DNA of 64,000 nucleotides. It comes from Hoyosella subflava DQS3-9A1 (lineage in GTDB: Bacteria; Actinomycetota; Actinomycetes; Mycobacteriales; Mycobacteriaceae). Shown here piece after piece: positions 18,716 to 27,368 of the stretch. Location of the stretch: assembly GCF_000214175.1 (NCBI RefSeq), contig NC_015564.1:3782001-3846000 (forward strand). Direction: 5' to 3'. The stretch's first letter is position 1; each line of letters starts with the position of its first letter. A program made the translations under genes and the position numbers. Under the pieces are notes generated by a model. The model worked only from the letters and a program-made list of their open reading frames with translations, was not told where the DNA came from and ran no database searches.

Positions 18716-19594
18716 CTAGCTCGTAATCCGGCCACCGCGCGTGACTGCTCCGACGTGCTGCCGCATGCGGGACCGGTACTCGGCACGCTGTCCATCATCG
18801 ACAGCGGTGAGGACGCGATCTGCACGGAGGAGCCGCATCGCGGTGCGCAGCAGTGGCTCCGGAACAACTGCACGGAGGGCGTCCCACACGATTGCATACC
18901 CCGGGACCGCCACTTCTGCCTTACGAGTCGCACAGTTGCGCACGATAGCGGCCGCGACATCCTCAGGATTAACGGTGGGCAGCCCCTGACCGAGTGGGAT
19001 ACCTGAACTCAGCCCGGTTCTGACCGCGCATGGCAGCACCGTACTGATGCTGACGCCGGTGCCCGCGAACTCCGCACGAACGGCTGCTGAGAGCCCCACG
19101 GCTGCGTATTTGCTCGCGTTGTACACGGCAAGACCGGGGATCGGCACCTTCCCCGCCATGGACGCAACATTGATCACATGGCCACGGCCATGCTCGATCA
19201 TCGTCGGCAGGACTGCCCGCATTCCGAGCACGAGCCCCATTGTGTTGATATCGAGCGTCGCGAAACTATCGTCATCCGGCTCGTCAAGAAAGCCCCCGGC
19301 TGGCATGATTCCCGCGTTGTTGATCAGCACGTCGATATAGTCGTGCCGCTCGATGATCGTTTCTCTGAACTCCGCCCATGACTGTCTGGATGTCACGTCA
19401 AGTGGGAAAGCGAACGCTCCCGGACCAAGACAGTCTGCCGTCGCCTGGGCCTGCTCGAAGTCAATATCGCCGATCCAGACGATCGCTCCGATGTCGTGGA
19501 GAAGTTCAGCCGTAGCACGTCCAATCCCCCGCGCTCCGCCTGTGATGACCACTACCGAGCTATCGAGTGGGATCTGCGGGTAACGCCTCCTCAT
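18716..19594 (-). CDS. Short-chain dehydrogenase/reductase
   Basis: 292 residues. Classical SDR motifs are present: TGGARGIGRA cofactor-binding glycine motif, LDVTSRQSW, NNAGIMPAG, active-site Ser in NVASMAGK and catalytic YNASK. An Asp after the second strand (GDIDF) points to NAD(H). A C-terminal extension from residue 230 (PEPLLRTAMRLL) resembles the membrane-associated SDRs of mycobacteria. Divergent from a TetR regulator 244 bases away, which probably controls it. Substrate unknown, likely a lipid or steroid-type alcohol/ketone. Confidence 0.9.
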   Translation of the reverse strand: MRRRYPQIPLDSSVVVITGGARGIGRATAELLHDIGAIVWIGDIDFEQAQATADCLGPGAFAFPLDVTSRQSWAEFRETIIERHDYIDVLINNAGIMPAGGFLDEPDDDSFATLDINTMGLVLGMRAVLPTMIEHGRGHVINVASMAGKVPIPGLAVYNASKYAAVGLSAAVRAEFAGTGVSISTVLPCAVRTGLSSGIPLGQGLPTVNPEDVAAAIVRNCATRKAEVAVPGYAIVWDALRAVVPEPLLRTAMRLLRADRVLTAVDDGQRAEYRSRMRQHVGAVTRGGRITS

Positions 19595-19772
19595 AGGTCC
19601 AACTCCTTACGTGCCGCATCACCGATGGGACCGGGCGGCATGAAGCATCGTCCGGTCTCAACTGTCCGGCGCTTATGTGTCCCTTGTGCGTCTGCCCGCA
19701 GTCTCGACGCTACCGTTGCCTGTGAACAGCGTCTAACGAAGCGGCGCCACGAGCGACACCCAACTAGGTTAA

Positions 19773-19785
19773 ATACTAGCAGTAT
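19773..19785. promoter_or_regulatory. Inverted repeat between SDR and TetR genes
   Basis: ATACT-AGC-AGTAT, a perfect 5-bp inverted repeat in an AT-rich patch between the divergent SDR and TetR genes, 54 bases before the TetR ATG. Candidate operator for the adjacent TetR protein. Confidence 0.45.
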
Positions 19786-19838
19786 CTGAATTCCCCCAGT
19801 AGCTTAGTAGGCGGGGGTTGCTGGTCGAGGAGTCGAAT

Positions 19839-20444
19839 ATGGTCCGCATGAGCCGCGCAGAAAGTCAGGCGCAAACCCGAAAGCACCTGATCAGAACCGC
19901 TCAACGCATGCTGCTGGCCCAAGGTTATGCCGCAACCTCACTTGAGGCCATTGCCGACGAAGCCGGTTTCTCAAAAGGCGCTGTCTACTCGAACTTCAAG
20001 AATAAGGATGCGTTGTGCCGTGAGGTCCTCCGCCACATTCGGGCAGATCATGCCGCAGCGCTGGTCACGGAAGTCTCTTCGGCCACATCGTTTCAGGAGC
20101 TTCTGGACTCATTCGCTGCCTGGTCGGAACGCACCATTGGCGACCAGAAGTGGTCGACCCTGGAAGCAGAGTTCGCCGTTCGAGCCAGCGCGGACGAACT
20201 CTTGCGACAGCAACTCAGCAGCGACGCTGCCGAGATCCGCAGAGTGATCACTCAACTCGTCGCCGCAGCCGTGGAGTCCTACAACCTCGACCTCGACATG
20301 CCCGCTGAAGATGTGGCGACCGCACTCCTGAGCCTCGGAATTGGGCTCGGCTTACAGCGCGCTATCGATCCCACTGTGTCGGCGCAGATCTTGACCGACA
20401 CCATTCGCGCAATGCTGGTCCGGAAAATGTCGCCAGCATCCTGA
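19839..20444 (+). CDS. TetR/AcrR family transcriptional regulator
   Basis: About 201 residues. The N-terminal TetR helix-turn-helix spans roughly residues 15-55: AQRMLLAQGYAATSLEAIADEAG and the recognition helix FSKGAVYSNFKNKDAL. The C-terminal ligand domain is helical and includes a TetR_C-like QKWSTLEAEFAVRA. The start ATG (MVRMSRAESQ) has GAGGAG seven bases upstream; an in-frame TTG-type extension is unnecessary. It most likely represses the divergent SDR gene through the ATACT/AGTAT repeat. A bidirectional terminator follows. The ligand is unknown. Confidence 0.9.
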   Translation: MVRMSRAESQAQTRKHLIRTAQRMLLAQGYAATSLEAIADEAGFSKGAVYSNFKNKDALCREVLRHIRADHAAALVTEVSSATSFQELLDSFAAWSERTIGDQKWSTLEAEFAVRASADELLRQQLSSDAAEIRRVITQLVAAAVESYNLDLDMPAEDVATALLSLGIGLGLQRAIDPTVSAQILTDTIRAMLVRKMSPAS

Positions 20445-20467
20445 CGAGCAGCGGCTGGATACAAAGA

Positions 20468-20507
20468 AAAACCCCCTCCAAGTCGTGAGACTAGAAGGGG
20501 GTTTTTG
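20468..20507. terminator. Bidirectional terminator between TetR and tRNA-Met
   Basis: AAAAACCCCCT (20468-20478) pairs perfectly with AGGGGGTTTTT (20497-20507), giving a GC stem flanked by A and T runs that works in both directions for the convergent TetR gene and tRNA. Confidence 0.92.
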
Positions 20508-20512
20508 GTAGT

Positions 20513-20586
20513 AGCGGGGACAGGATTCGAACCTGCGACCTCTGGGTTATGAGCCCAGCGAGCTACCGAGCTGCTCCACCCCGCGT
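20513..20586 (-). tRNA. Initiator tRNA-Met (anticodon CAT)
   Basis: A 74-nt cloverleaf begins CGCGGGGTGGAGCAG. The anticodon stem CTGGG/CCCAG with loop CTCATAA contains the three consecutive G-C pairs diagnostic of initiator tRNA. Positions 1 and 72 are C and T, so the first pair is unpaired as initiators require. The T arm reads GCAGGTTCGAATCCTGT. CCA is not encoded. Confidence 0.95.
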
Positions 20587-20666
20587 TGGTGAACCCAAGG
20601 TTACAGGCACGCGTTCCGCGATTGCAAATCGACCGAATATGGCCAGGCCACAGGCAATTTCGCGGA

Positions 20667-20703
20667 CAAAACAAGAGGCGCCGCAGCAGGACTGCGGCGC
20701 CTC
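20667..20703 (-). terminator. Intrinsic terminator after the UPF0182 gene
   Basis: A perfect 12-bp stem (20675-20686 with 20692-20703) and 5-nt loop, followed on the minus strand by TTGTTTTG, lie 55 bases after the UPF0182 stop. Confidence 0.9.
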
Positions 20704-20758
20704 TCGGCTGATGCTGACTCGAACCCTCACGCGCGTGCGCCTGAGTCACACCTGGGTG

Positions 20759-23700
20759 CTAGTTCCCCCCGGTCTGCTCGTACGCCTGAACTGCTCGCTC
20801 GAGGCGGTCGAGTGCGGCGCCGTAGTCAGCGAAGTTGCCGTTGCGCTGAGCGTCTCGAAGCGCGGTAAGGGCCGCATCAAGTTCAGCAACGACGTCGTCG
20901 GAAGCACCGTCCACTGGTGGTGACGGAGCGGGAGGCGGAGTAACCGTCTCCTCCTCGACACCATCAGTGACGCCCGCTGCCTGTTCGTCGATCGGCAGTT
21001 CCGTTTCGATGTCGACGCCGGCTTCTTCGGCGGTTTCAGCCTCGACCGCATCCCCGCCAGGGGCGGTTGCCAGGCCAGCTGTCCGTGTATCGAAGACCTG
21101 GCGAAGTGCGCCAGCCAGCGTCGCGTGGTAGCCGATGCGCACTCGGCCGTCTTCGCCTCGGTAGCTCACGACTACGCGAGCGAGCTGCGGGAAGGCACTG
21201 TCTGCCGCACCACGACGCTCGGTGTAGATCGGTTCGACGTAGAGAATTCCGCCCTCGCCGACAGGGAGCGTCAGCACGTTACCGAAGTGCAGCCGGTTTG
21301 CGCGCTCGAGAAGGGTGATATCGGTCGCCACGCGAGTGTCGGTGACCATCGAGTTCTGAGCGAGCTGCGGACCCGGTGTCTGAGTGTCGGTTGGCAATCT
21401 CCGGATCGTGAACTGGCCGTAGTTCTCTGGGTCAGAATTCACCGAGATATGCGAGGCGAGGAACTCGCGGTTGAACACCACCATAGGGCTGGTGAGCTGG
21501 AATGTGGGGTCACCGGTCTCGGGGTCGCCCATCAGCATGTAGTACGGCGGCTGATCCGGCGGATTGTTCTCGACCGTCGGGTCCTTCGGCACGGACCAGA
21601 AAGCGTTCGTCGTGAAGAACTCACGTGGATCGTTGACGTGGTAGCGCGACAGCATTTCACGCTGGACCTTGAACAGATCCTCGGGATACCTGAAATGCGC
21701 CCGGAGATCGTCGTCGATAGAGTCCTTCGGCTCAACAGTATTCGGGAACACGCCCATCCACGCCTTGAGGACAGGGTCTTCCTCATCCCACTCGTAGAGA
21801 TTGACAGTTCCGTCGTAGGCGTCGACTGTCGCCTTCACGGAGTTACGGATGTAGGAAACCTCTTCGGGCGGCAGCGGACGGAGTGACTCCGTGCTGTCGG
21901 CGACGAGACTGTCGAGAGTCGAGCGCTGCGCGTAGGGATAGTTGTCCAGCGTGGTGTATGCGTCAACGATCCAGACAACGCGGCCGTTGACGACGGCGGG
22001 ATACGTGTTGCTGTCAGGGATCAGCCACGGGGCGACAGCCTCGACACGGTCACGCGGATCACGCTTGAAAAGGATCTTCGAGTCAGGCCCGACAGCATCG
22101 GAAAACAGAATGTTCCGCTCGGAGTATTTCGCGAAGAACGCCAGCCTGTTCGCCCAGCTGCCGATGGCTACACCACCAGCACCGGTGTAGGTGTACTGCT
22201 CGAGGTCGGTGTCGTACTCGCGAGCGCCAGCCTGCTCCGTCTCTCCAACGATCGCGTAGTCCGGATTCATCTGCGCGATGAGTTCGCCGAAGTAGATCCG
22301 GGGCTGGTCAACGGGAATGATGTCACTCTCGTTGAACAGGTCACTGACGGCGTAGATCGGGTACCCGCTATCTGACGCGTCAGCACCATCAACGTCGCCG
22401 ACCGCCGCGTTGACGCGGTTCGCCGGTGCCGCAACGAAGCCGTTGCCATGGGTGTACACCGTGTGCTTGTTCAGCCAATCCTGCTGATTGGCCGCAAGCC
22501 CACGCGGGTTGAGCTCGCGGACAGACACGATGTAGTCCTGCAAGGTTCCATTGATCGAATACCGGTCAATGTTGAGCTCTTCTGGGAAGCCGTAGAAGTT
22601 CTTCAGCTGCTGTTGCTGAGTGAAGGTTCGCGAGAGAATCGCGGGGTCCAGCAAGCGGATATTCTGAATCGTCGTGATATCCGCAGGATCATCGGCCGGT
22701 GAGCGGCTGCCCACGCCCGCCCAACTTTCGTAGTTGATCCGCTCCGGCTCGATGCCGTATGCGGCGCGCGTCGCGGCGATGTTCCGTTCGATGTACTGGC
22801 CCTCGCGGTCAACAGGGTTGGGGCGTACCGAGAACTGCTCCATCAGCATGGGCCATACTGCGCCGACAAGAATCGACGACAGCAAGAGCAACCCTGCTGA
22901 CAGTGCAGGTATACGCATGTCACGCAGGACAATCGCGGCGAAGAAGGCCACGGCACAGATGACCGCAATCGCGAGCAGGATGAGCTTTGCCGGAAGAACC
23001 GCGTTGATATCGGTGAAACCCGCACCGGTGAACGTCGGTTCCTTGCGGCTGCTCGTCAGGAGGCCATAACGGTCGAACCAATATGCGACAGCCTTCAGCA
23101 AGATGAACGTTCCGGCTAAAACAGCGAGCTGGATCCGAGCAGAATTGGTCAGCGCGCGGTCACGGTTGTCGAGACGGATACCGCCGAAGATGTAGTGCGT
23201 GATCAAGTTCAGGATGAAAGCAAGCACAACGGCGACGAACAGCCAGTTCAATACGAGTTCGTAGAACGGCAGCGCGAATGCGTAGAAGCCCACGTCGAGA
23301 CCGAACTGTGGGTCGTTTACTCCGAATTCCTGCCGGTTGAGGAATAGCTGCACTGTCTGCCAGTTGCCCTGGCCAACGAGACCGGCCAGGACGCCGATGA
23401 CGACCGGGACACCGATCGCGAAGACTTTGAGTCGGCTCGTCACCGCTATGCGATAACGCGCAACAGGATCATTCGGCGACGTGGGCGCAAAGATTGGACG
23501 GCTTCGGTACGCAAGGACAAGTGCGCCGAAGATGATCAGTCCGACGATCAAGCCGACCGCAACAAACAGTGCAAGCCGCGTAAAGATGACGGTGGTGAAT
23601 ACATTCCGGAAGCCGACTTCACCGAACCACAGCCAGTCGATATACGTATCGATCAGCCGTGGACCCACGGCCAGCAAAATGCCGCCGACAGCGGCGAGCA

Positions 23701-23761
23701 CGATAAGAATCCGGCTGCGACGGGACAGGGTTGGTACTCCAGCGGGGGGCCTTATGCCCAC
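20759..23761 (-). CDS. UPF0182 family large membrane protein
   Basis: 1000 residues. Seven membrane segments lie in the first 320 residues, including the family motifs RLIDTYIDWLWFGE and NDPQFGLDVGFYAFALPFY. An extracytoplasmic region of about 550 residues follows (HTVYTHGNGF, YIRNSVKATVDAYDGTV, YPEDLFKVQRE), then an acidic Pro-rich linker and a C-terminal helix (VVAELDAALTALRDAQ). Closely resembles M. tuberculosis Rv3193c as I recall it. The GTG was chosen for GGAGAGG upstream and the match to family N-termini (VGIRPP). Function is unknown across the family. It lies 136 bases downstream of the S16 protease gene in the same direction, a pairing conserved in actinobacteria, suggesting a joint envelope role. 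Confidence 0.93.
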   Translation of the reverse strand: MGIRPPAGVPTLSRRSRILIVLAAVGGILLAVGPRLIDTYIDWLWFGEVGFRNVFTTVIFTRLALFVAVGLIVGLIIFGALVLAYRSRPIFAPTSPNDPVARYRIAVTSRLKVFAIGVPVVIGVLAGLVGQGNWQTVQLFLNRQEFGVNDPQFGLDVGFYAFALPFYELVLNWLFVAVVLAFILNLITHYIFGGIRLDNRDRALTNSARIQLAVLAGTFILLKAVAYWFDRYGLLTSSRKEPTFTGAGFTDINAVLPAKLILLAIAVICAVAFFAAIVLRDMRIPALSAGLLLLSSILVGAVWPMLMEQFSVRPNPVDREGQYIERNIAATRAAYGIEPERINYESWAGVGSRSPADDPADITTIQNIRLLDPAILSRTFTQQQQLKNFYGFPEELNIDRYSINGTLQDYIVSVRELNPRGLAANQQDWLNKHTVYTHGNGFVAAPANRVNAAVGDVDGADASDSGYPIYAVSDLFNESDIIPVDQPRIYFGELIAQMNPDYAIVGETEQAGAREYDTDLEQYTYTGAGGVAIGSWANRLAFFAKYSERNILFSDAVGPDSKILFKRDPRDRVEAVAPWLIPDSNTYPAVVNGRVVWIVDAYTTLDNYPYAQRSTLDSLVADSTESLRPLPPEEVSYIRNSVKATVDAYDGTVNLYEWDEEDPVLKAWMGVFPNTVEPKDSIDDDLRAHFRYPEDLFKVQREMLSRYHVNDPREFFTTNAFWSVPKDPTVENNPPDQPPYYMLMGDPETGDPTFQLTSPMVVFNREFLASHISVNSDPENYGQFTIRRLPTDTQTPGPQLAQNSMVTDTRVATDITLLERANRLHFGNVLTLPVGEGGILYVEPIYTERRGAADSAFPQLARVVVSYRGEDGRVRIGYHATLAGALRQVFDTRTAGLATAPGGDAVEAETAEEAGVDIETELPIDEQAAGVTDGVEEETVTPPPAPSPPVDGASDDVVAELDAALTALRDAQRNGNFADYGAALDRLERAVQAYEQTGGN

Positions 23762-23897
23762 GAGGGCCTCTCCATACGTTCCTGGCGGCACTCTCGCACC
23801 GCTGCGATCAATTCAGTGTTCACTCTCAACTCTACGGAAATCCGGACGCTTTGCACGAAACCACTACCGCCACCGCTTCGGCTGAGAGTGAACGGCC

Positions 23898-24920
23898 TCA
23901 GCATGTCGGCGCCTCTTCACCCGTCGTGATGCTGGTTAGGGCGCTCACCGCATCGTCTAGGGTGTCGACACGCACCAGCGTCAAGCCGTCCGGAGCAAAG
24001 GTCAGAGCTTCGCGGCAATTTCCGCCGGGAACCAGGAACTCACTCGCGCCTTCTTCCTGGGCAGCAACCAGTTTGTAGCGAATACCGCCAATAGGTCCGA
24101 CCGCACCCTCGGCATCAATGGTCCCGGTTCCCGCAATGAACCTTCCGCCGGTCAGTTCCCCGGGGGTGAGCTTGTCGATCAGCGCCAGGGCGAGCATGAG
24201 GCCAGCCGAAGGCCCGCCAACCTGCTCAACATTGAAATCGACCTGGAAGTCCTTCTGAGGCTCATCGACAACGGCGATGCCCAGTATGCCGCGGTCTTCG
24301 TCGTCCGGGTGGGAGCCGAGCACGATCGTCACCGTGCCGGCTTCACCGTCACGGGTGAAGGTCACCTCGACACTGTCCCCTGGACGAAGACCGTCGAGCT
24401 GCGCGGGGACGTCGGCGGCGGAGAAGACTTCCACATCGTCGACGCGGGTGATCACATCGCCCGGCTCGAGGAAGCGGGCAGACGGGCTCGTTTCGCTGAC
24501 CTCCGCGACCTCAACCACCAACGGGAATTCAAGGTGCCGCAGCGCGGCGCGTTCGGCCTGCCGCTCCGACTGCTCGAAATCGAGCCGGTTCAGTTCCCGC
24601 ACCTCTTCATTGGTTCTGCCCGGTGGAATCACCTCATCCAGGGGGACGAGTCCGTTGCGCCCGCCGATCCAGAACCCGAGGGCGTCGAAGAGTGAAAGTT
24701 CACTGCGGACAGCAACAGTCGTCATGTTGAGGTTCCCGCCGAAGTCCTCAGGCTCAATGCCGGAAATCTCGATGATGTCGCGGCCAGACAGTGTTCCGAG
24801 GGTGTTGTAGGTCGGTCCGGGACCGACCGCCGCATACGGAACCTTCATGTTCGCGCCCAGTGATCCAAAGATCACTATCGGCACAAGAGCCGCTATTAGC
24901 GTCACGATCCGGCGATTCAC
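23898..24920 (-). CDS. PDZ-containing S16 (Lon-like) membrane serine protease
   Basis: 340 residues from a GTG. A single N-terminal membrane segment (about residues 5-25, VTLIAALVPIVIFGSL) is followed by a PDZ domain (FLEPGDVITRVDDVEVF) and a Lon-type protease domain with the catalytic Ser in VGGPSAGLMLAL and Lys in GIRYKLVAA. Unlike Lon it has no AAA ATPase; such proteins act outside the membrane on exported substrates. A longer frame exists but would overlap the divergent start of the next gene. Rv3194c-like and directly upstream of the UPF0182 gene. Confidence 0.92.
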   Translation of the reverse strand: MNRRIVTLIAALVPIVIFGSLGANMKVPYAAVGPGPTYNTLGTLSGRDIIEISGIEPEDFGGNLNMTTVAVRSELSLFDALGFWIGGRNGLVPLDEVIPPGRTNEEVRELNRLDFEQSERQAERAALRHLEFPLVVEVAEVSETSPSARFLEPGDVITRVDDVEVFSAADVPAQLDGLRPGDSVEVTFTRDGEAGTVTIVLGSHPDDEDRGILGIAVVDEPQKDFQVDFNVEQVGGPSAGLMLALALIDKLTPGELTGGRFIAGTGTIDAEGAVGPIGGIRYKLVAAQEEGASEFLVPGGNCREALTFAPDGLTLVRVDTLDDAVSALTSITTGEEAPTC

Positions 24921-25026
24921 TCCGCCCAGAGTAGATGGTTCTCTGGGCGAGTTCCCGGAGGGTTTGTTCGCCCAGGGCGTCACGACTGCCCGCCATCTCA
25001 CAAGGGCGGCCTTGTACCGTTGAGTC

Positions 25027-26517
25027 ATGAGCGATTCGCCCTTTGGTTTTTCCCATTCCGACGACGACCCCGATCGCCGCAAGAAGGACGAGGGGGGCGA
25101 GGGCGGTGGCCAGGGCAGCAGCTCGGGTGGACAAGGTTCCGGGCCTGGCGGACAGCCGCCCCACGAGGGTGGGCAGTTTGGCCCGGGGCAGTTCGGCTTC
25201 AGTTCGGGTGGCTTCGACCCCGCGGCTCTTGGCAAGATGCTGAGCCAATTTGGCCAGATGCTTTCTGGCATGGGTTCGTCGATGGGTCAGCAGGGGCAGC
25301 AAGGCCAGAGTCCCGTCAACTACCAGCTGGCAAAAAACATCGCACGGCAGCACATTGGCTCGTTCAGCCCCGTGAGCGAAAGCCAGCGCACTGCCGTCAA
25401 TGACGCGATCCACCTCGTGGATGTGTGGATCGACGGCGTGACTACCCTCCCCTCGGGCGCGAACCGCACGGCTGCCTGGACACCAAACGACTGGCTCGAA
25501 AATACGATCGGCACGTGGCCTCAACTCTGTGACCCCGTGGCCGAGCAGATGTCGGGCATGTGGATCAAAGGCCTGCCAGAGGAAGCGCGTGAAATCGCGG
25601 GTCCCATGATGGGGATAATTAGACAAATGGGTGGCGCGGCCTTTGGCTCGCAACTAGGGCAGGGCCTTGGACACCTCGCGAAGGAATTACTGACGTCCAC
25701 TGATATCGGACTGCCGCTCGGACCGGCCGGTACCGCTGCCCTCCTGCCGGAGGCCATCAGCAAGTTTGCGGAGGGCCTGGATCTCCCGCACCGCGAGGTT
25801 CTCGTCTTCCTCGCCGCGCGTGAGGCGGCACATCAGCGACTTTTCAGTCACGTGCCCTGGCTGCGCAGCAGGATCCTCGCCGCCGTCGAAGAGTACGCGC
25901 GGGGCATCCATATTGATTTCAGTTCGATCGAGGAAGCGGCACGGGGGATGGACCCGATGGCGCTCGCGAATCCCGCTGAGCTGGAGAAGCTGCTCCAGCA
26001 GGGCGCTTTCGAGCCGCAGAACACCCCCGAACAGAAGGCCGCGCTCGAGCGCCTCGAAACGATGCTGGCCCTTATTGAAGGCTGGGTCGAGTGCGTGGTG
26101 TCGCAGGCGCTCGCCGACCGTATCCCCTCGGCCTCCGCACTTACGGAGAACCTGCGTCGCCGCCGTGCGTCTGGGGGACCGGCCGAGCAGACGTTCGCGA
26201 ACCTGATTGGTCTCGAACTTCGGCCACGGCGCATCCGCGAGGCGACGCAAATGTGGTCCCAGATCGTCGCTTTCGGCGGAGTCGAACAGCGGGACAATGT
26301 GTGGGCGCATCCTGACTTGCTGCCTGACTCGTCGGACCTCGACAACCCGGCCGCGTTTGTTGACCGCGTCGTAGGCGGTGATACCTCGGCCTTCGAGGAC
26401 GACCCCATCGCACAGTTGCGCAGGACTGAAGAACAGGAACGTTCTGCAGCGGGACGCGGAGACGACGCCGAGCAGGGCGAGGACGACGAACGTCCTGGGG
26501 GCACTGCGGGTTCCTGA
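25027..26517 (+). CDS. DUF2342 zincin-like (putative zinc metallopeptidase) protein
   Basis: 496 residues. The first 95 are Gly/Gln/Ser-rich and disordered (repeats of GGQ and GQQG). A mainly helical DUF2342 domain follows, with PNDWLENT near residue 155 and the candidate zinc motif AAREAAHQRLF about residue 260. The strict HExxH order is not kept (REAAH), so metalloprotease activity is inferred from the family, not shown. The acidic C-terminal tail is low in complexity. Divergent from the S16 protease gene with about 106 bases between, and convergent with the M48-like gene 11 bases away. Similar to Rv3195. Confidence 0.85.
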   Translation: MSDSPFGFSHSDDDPDRRKKDEGGEGGGQGSSSGGQGSGPGGQPPHEGGQFGPGQFGFSSGGFDPAALGKMLSQFGQMLSGMGSSMGQQGQQGQSPVNYQLAKNIARQHIGSFSPVSESQRTAVNDAIHLVDVWIDGVTTLPSGANRTAAWTPNDWLENTIGTWPQLCDPVAEQMSGMWIKGLPEEAREIAGPMMGIIRQMGGAAFGSQLGQGLGHLAKELLTSTDIGLPLGPAGTAALLPEAISKFAEGLDLPHREVLVFLAAREAAHQRLFSHVPWLRSRILAAVEEYARGIHIDFSSIEEAARGMDPMALANPAELEKLLQQGAFEPQNTPEQKAALERLETMLALIEGWVECVVSQALADRIPSASALTENLRRRRASGGPAEQTFANLIGLELRPRRIREATQMWSQIVAFGGVEQRDNVWAHPDLLPDSSDLDNPAAFVDRVVGGDTSAFEDDPIAQLRRTEEQERSAAGRGDDAEQGEDDERPGGTAGS

Positions 26518-26528
26518 CCCGGTTCCCT

Positions 26529-27218
26529 CTAGCGCTCCGCCGCCACCGCGCGATCATCGTCGCGGCACTCGCCGATCTCATTGTTGCCATCGGGATTGAC
26601 CGTGCTCATCCGTGAGTACGCCTCAAGAAAGCCGACCGCGCGTTCGGTCCGAGGGAACCTGTAGACATGTTCCCAGAATTCCGGTGGGTGCCCGCCCGGA
26701 ACGATGAGGTGGACAAGTTCGTGGACGAGGACGTAGTCGAGCACATAGTCGGGCACTGCGCGGAGAAGCGTACTGACGCGGATCGTCCCATCCTCGGGGG
26801 TGCAGGACGCCCACCGAGTACGCATCGCTGGCACCCAACGCACGGACTTCGGCTCCGCCGCGCCGTCGAGCCACCGCCACGAAAGCTGGCGCGCTCGTTC
26901 TTCGAGCCGCTCGTTGTCTCCCCCGCGCTCCGCATCGCGTCGCTGATCCGCCTTTCGGATTTTCGTCACCATACGCTCCACCAGTTCAGCCTCGGTGGAT
27001 TCAGACAGACCACTTGGAACAAGGACAACAATGCGATCGCCCTCGCGCCGGGCACTGATCGTTTTTCGCCGCCGCGGACTTCGGCGAATCTCAACCTTGC
27101 TGAGTGAATCCTCTGTGGCTGGTTCCGGACGCGATGTCCGACTCACTGATTGTTCAAGAATCCCCGCATTGACGGGAGATGGGGCGGCCTTGCGGCCCCG
27201 CCGCGATCCGTCGCTCAT
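26529..27218 (-). CDS. YgjP/DUF45 (M48-like) zinc metallopeptidase
   Basis: 229 residues. The signature HELVHLIVPGGHPPEFW, an HExxH motif with a third His, is the hallmark of the YgjP/WLM (DUF45) metalloproteases, preceded by MRTRWASCTPEDGTIRVS. The N-terminus is basic and Ser/Arg-rich (RRSPRRRKTISARREG). Cytosolic, no signal peptide. Start at ATG 27218; an upstream GTG would add 29 atypical residues. Function is unproven; related genes often sit near helicase/nuclease genes in actinobacteria. It converges on the DUF2342 gene and is divergent from the ThiF-like gene. Confidence 0.88.
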   Translation of the reverse strand: MSDGSRRGRKAAPSPVNAGILEQSVSRTSRPEPATEDSLSKVEIRRSPRRRKTISARREGDRIVVLVPSGLSESTEAELVERMVTKIRKADQRRDAERGGDNERLEERARQLSWRWLDGAAEPKSVRWVPAMRTRWASCTPEDGTIRVSTLLRAVPDYVLDYVLVHELVHLIVPGGHPPEFWEHVYRFPRTERAVGFLEAYSRMSTVNPDGNNEIGECRDDDRAVAAER

Positions 27219-27368
27219 GATGAGAAGGATAGCGATGTACCGGCTAGCCGTCCGCCCCAGCGTCACTTCCGCGCGTCCGTCTGTGGATAAATCGCGATTT
27301 ACCACACCTTGCTTGCGCCCTGTGGATAACTTCGGCGGGCCACCCGTGCTTCATGCAAAGCTGGGACG

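Noticed and set aside
18510-18719. 69-codon plus-strand ORF in the M23/SDR gap
   Set aside because: No ribosome site, mixed codon use and no family likeness; its end overlaps the convergent SDR stop. Left unannotated.
24754-25653. Minus-strand 299-codon ORF across the S16/DUF2342 junction
   Set aside because: Overlaps two supported genes in other frames and shows no domain.
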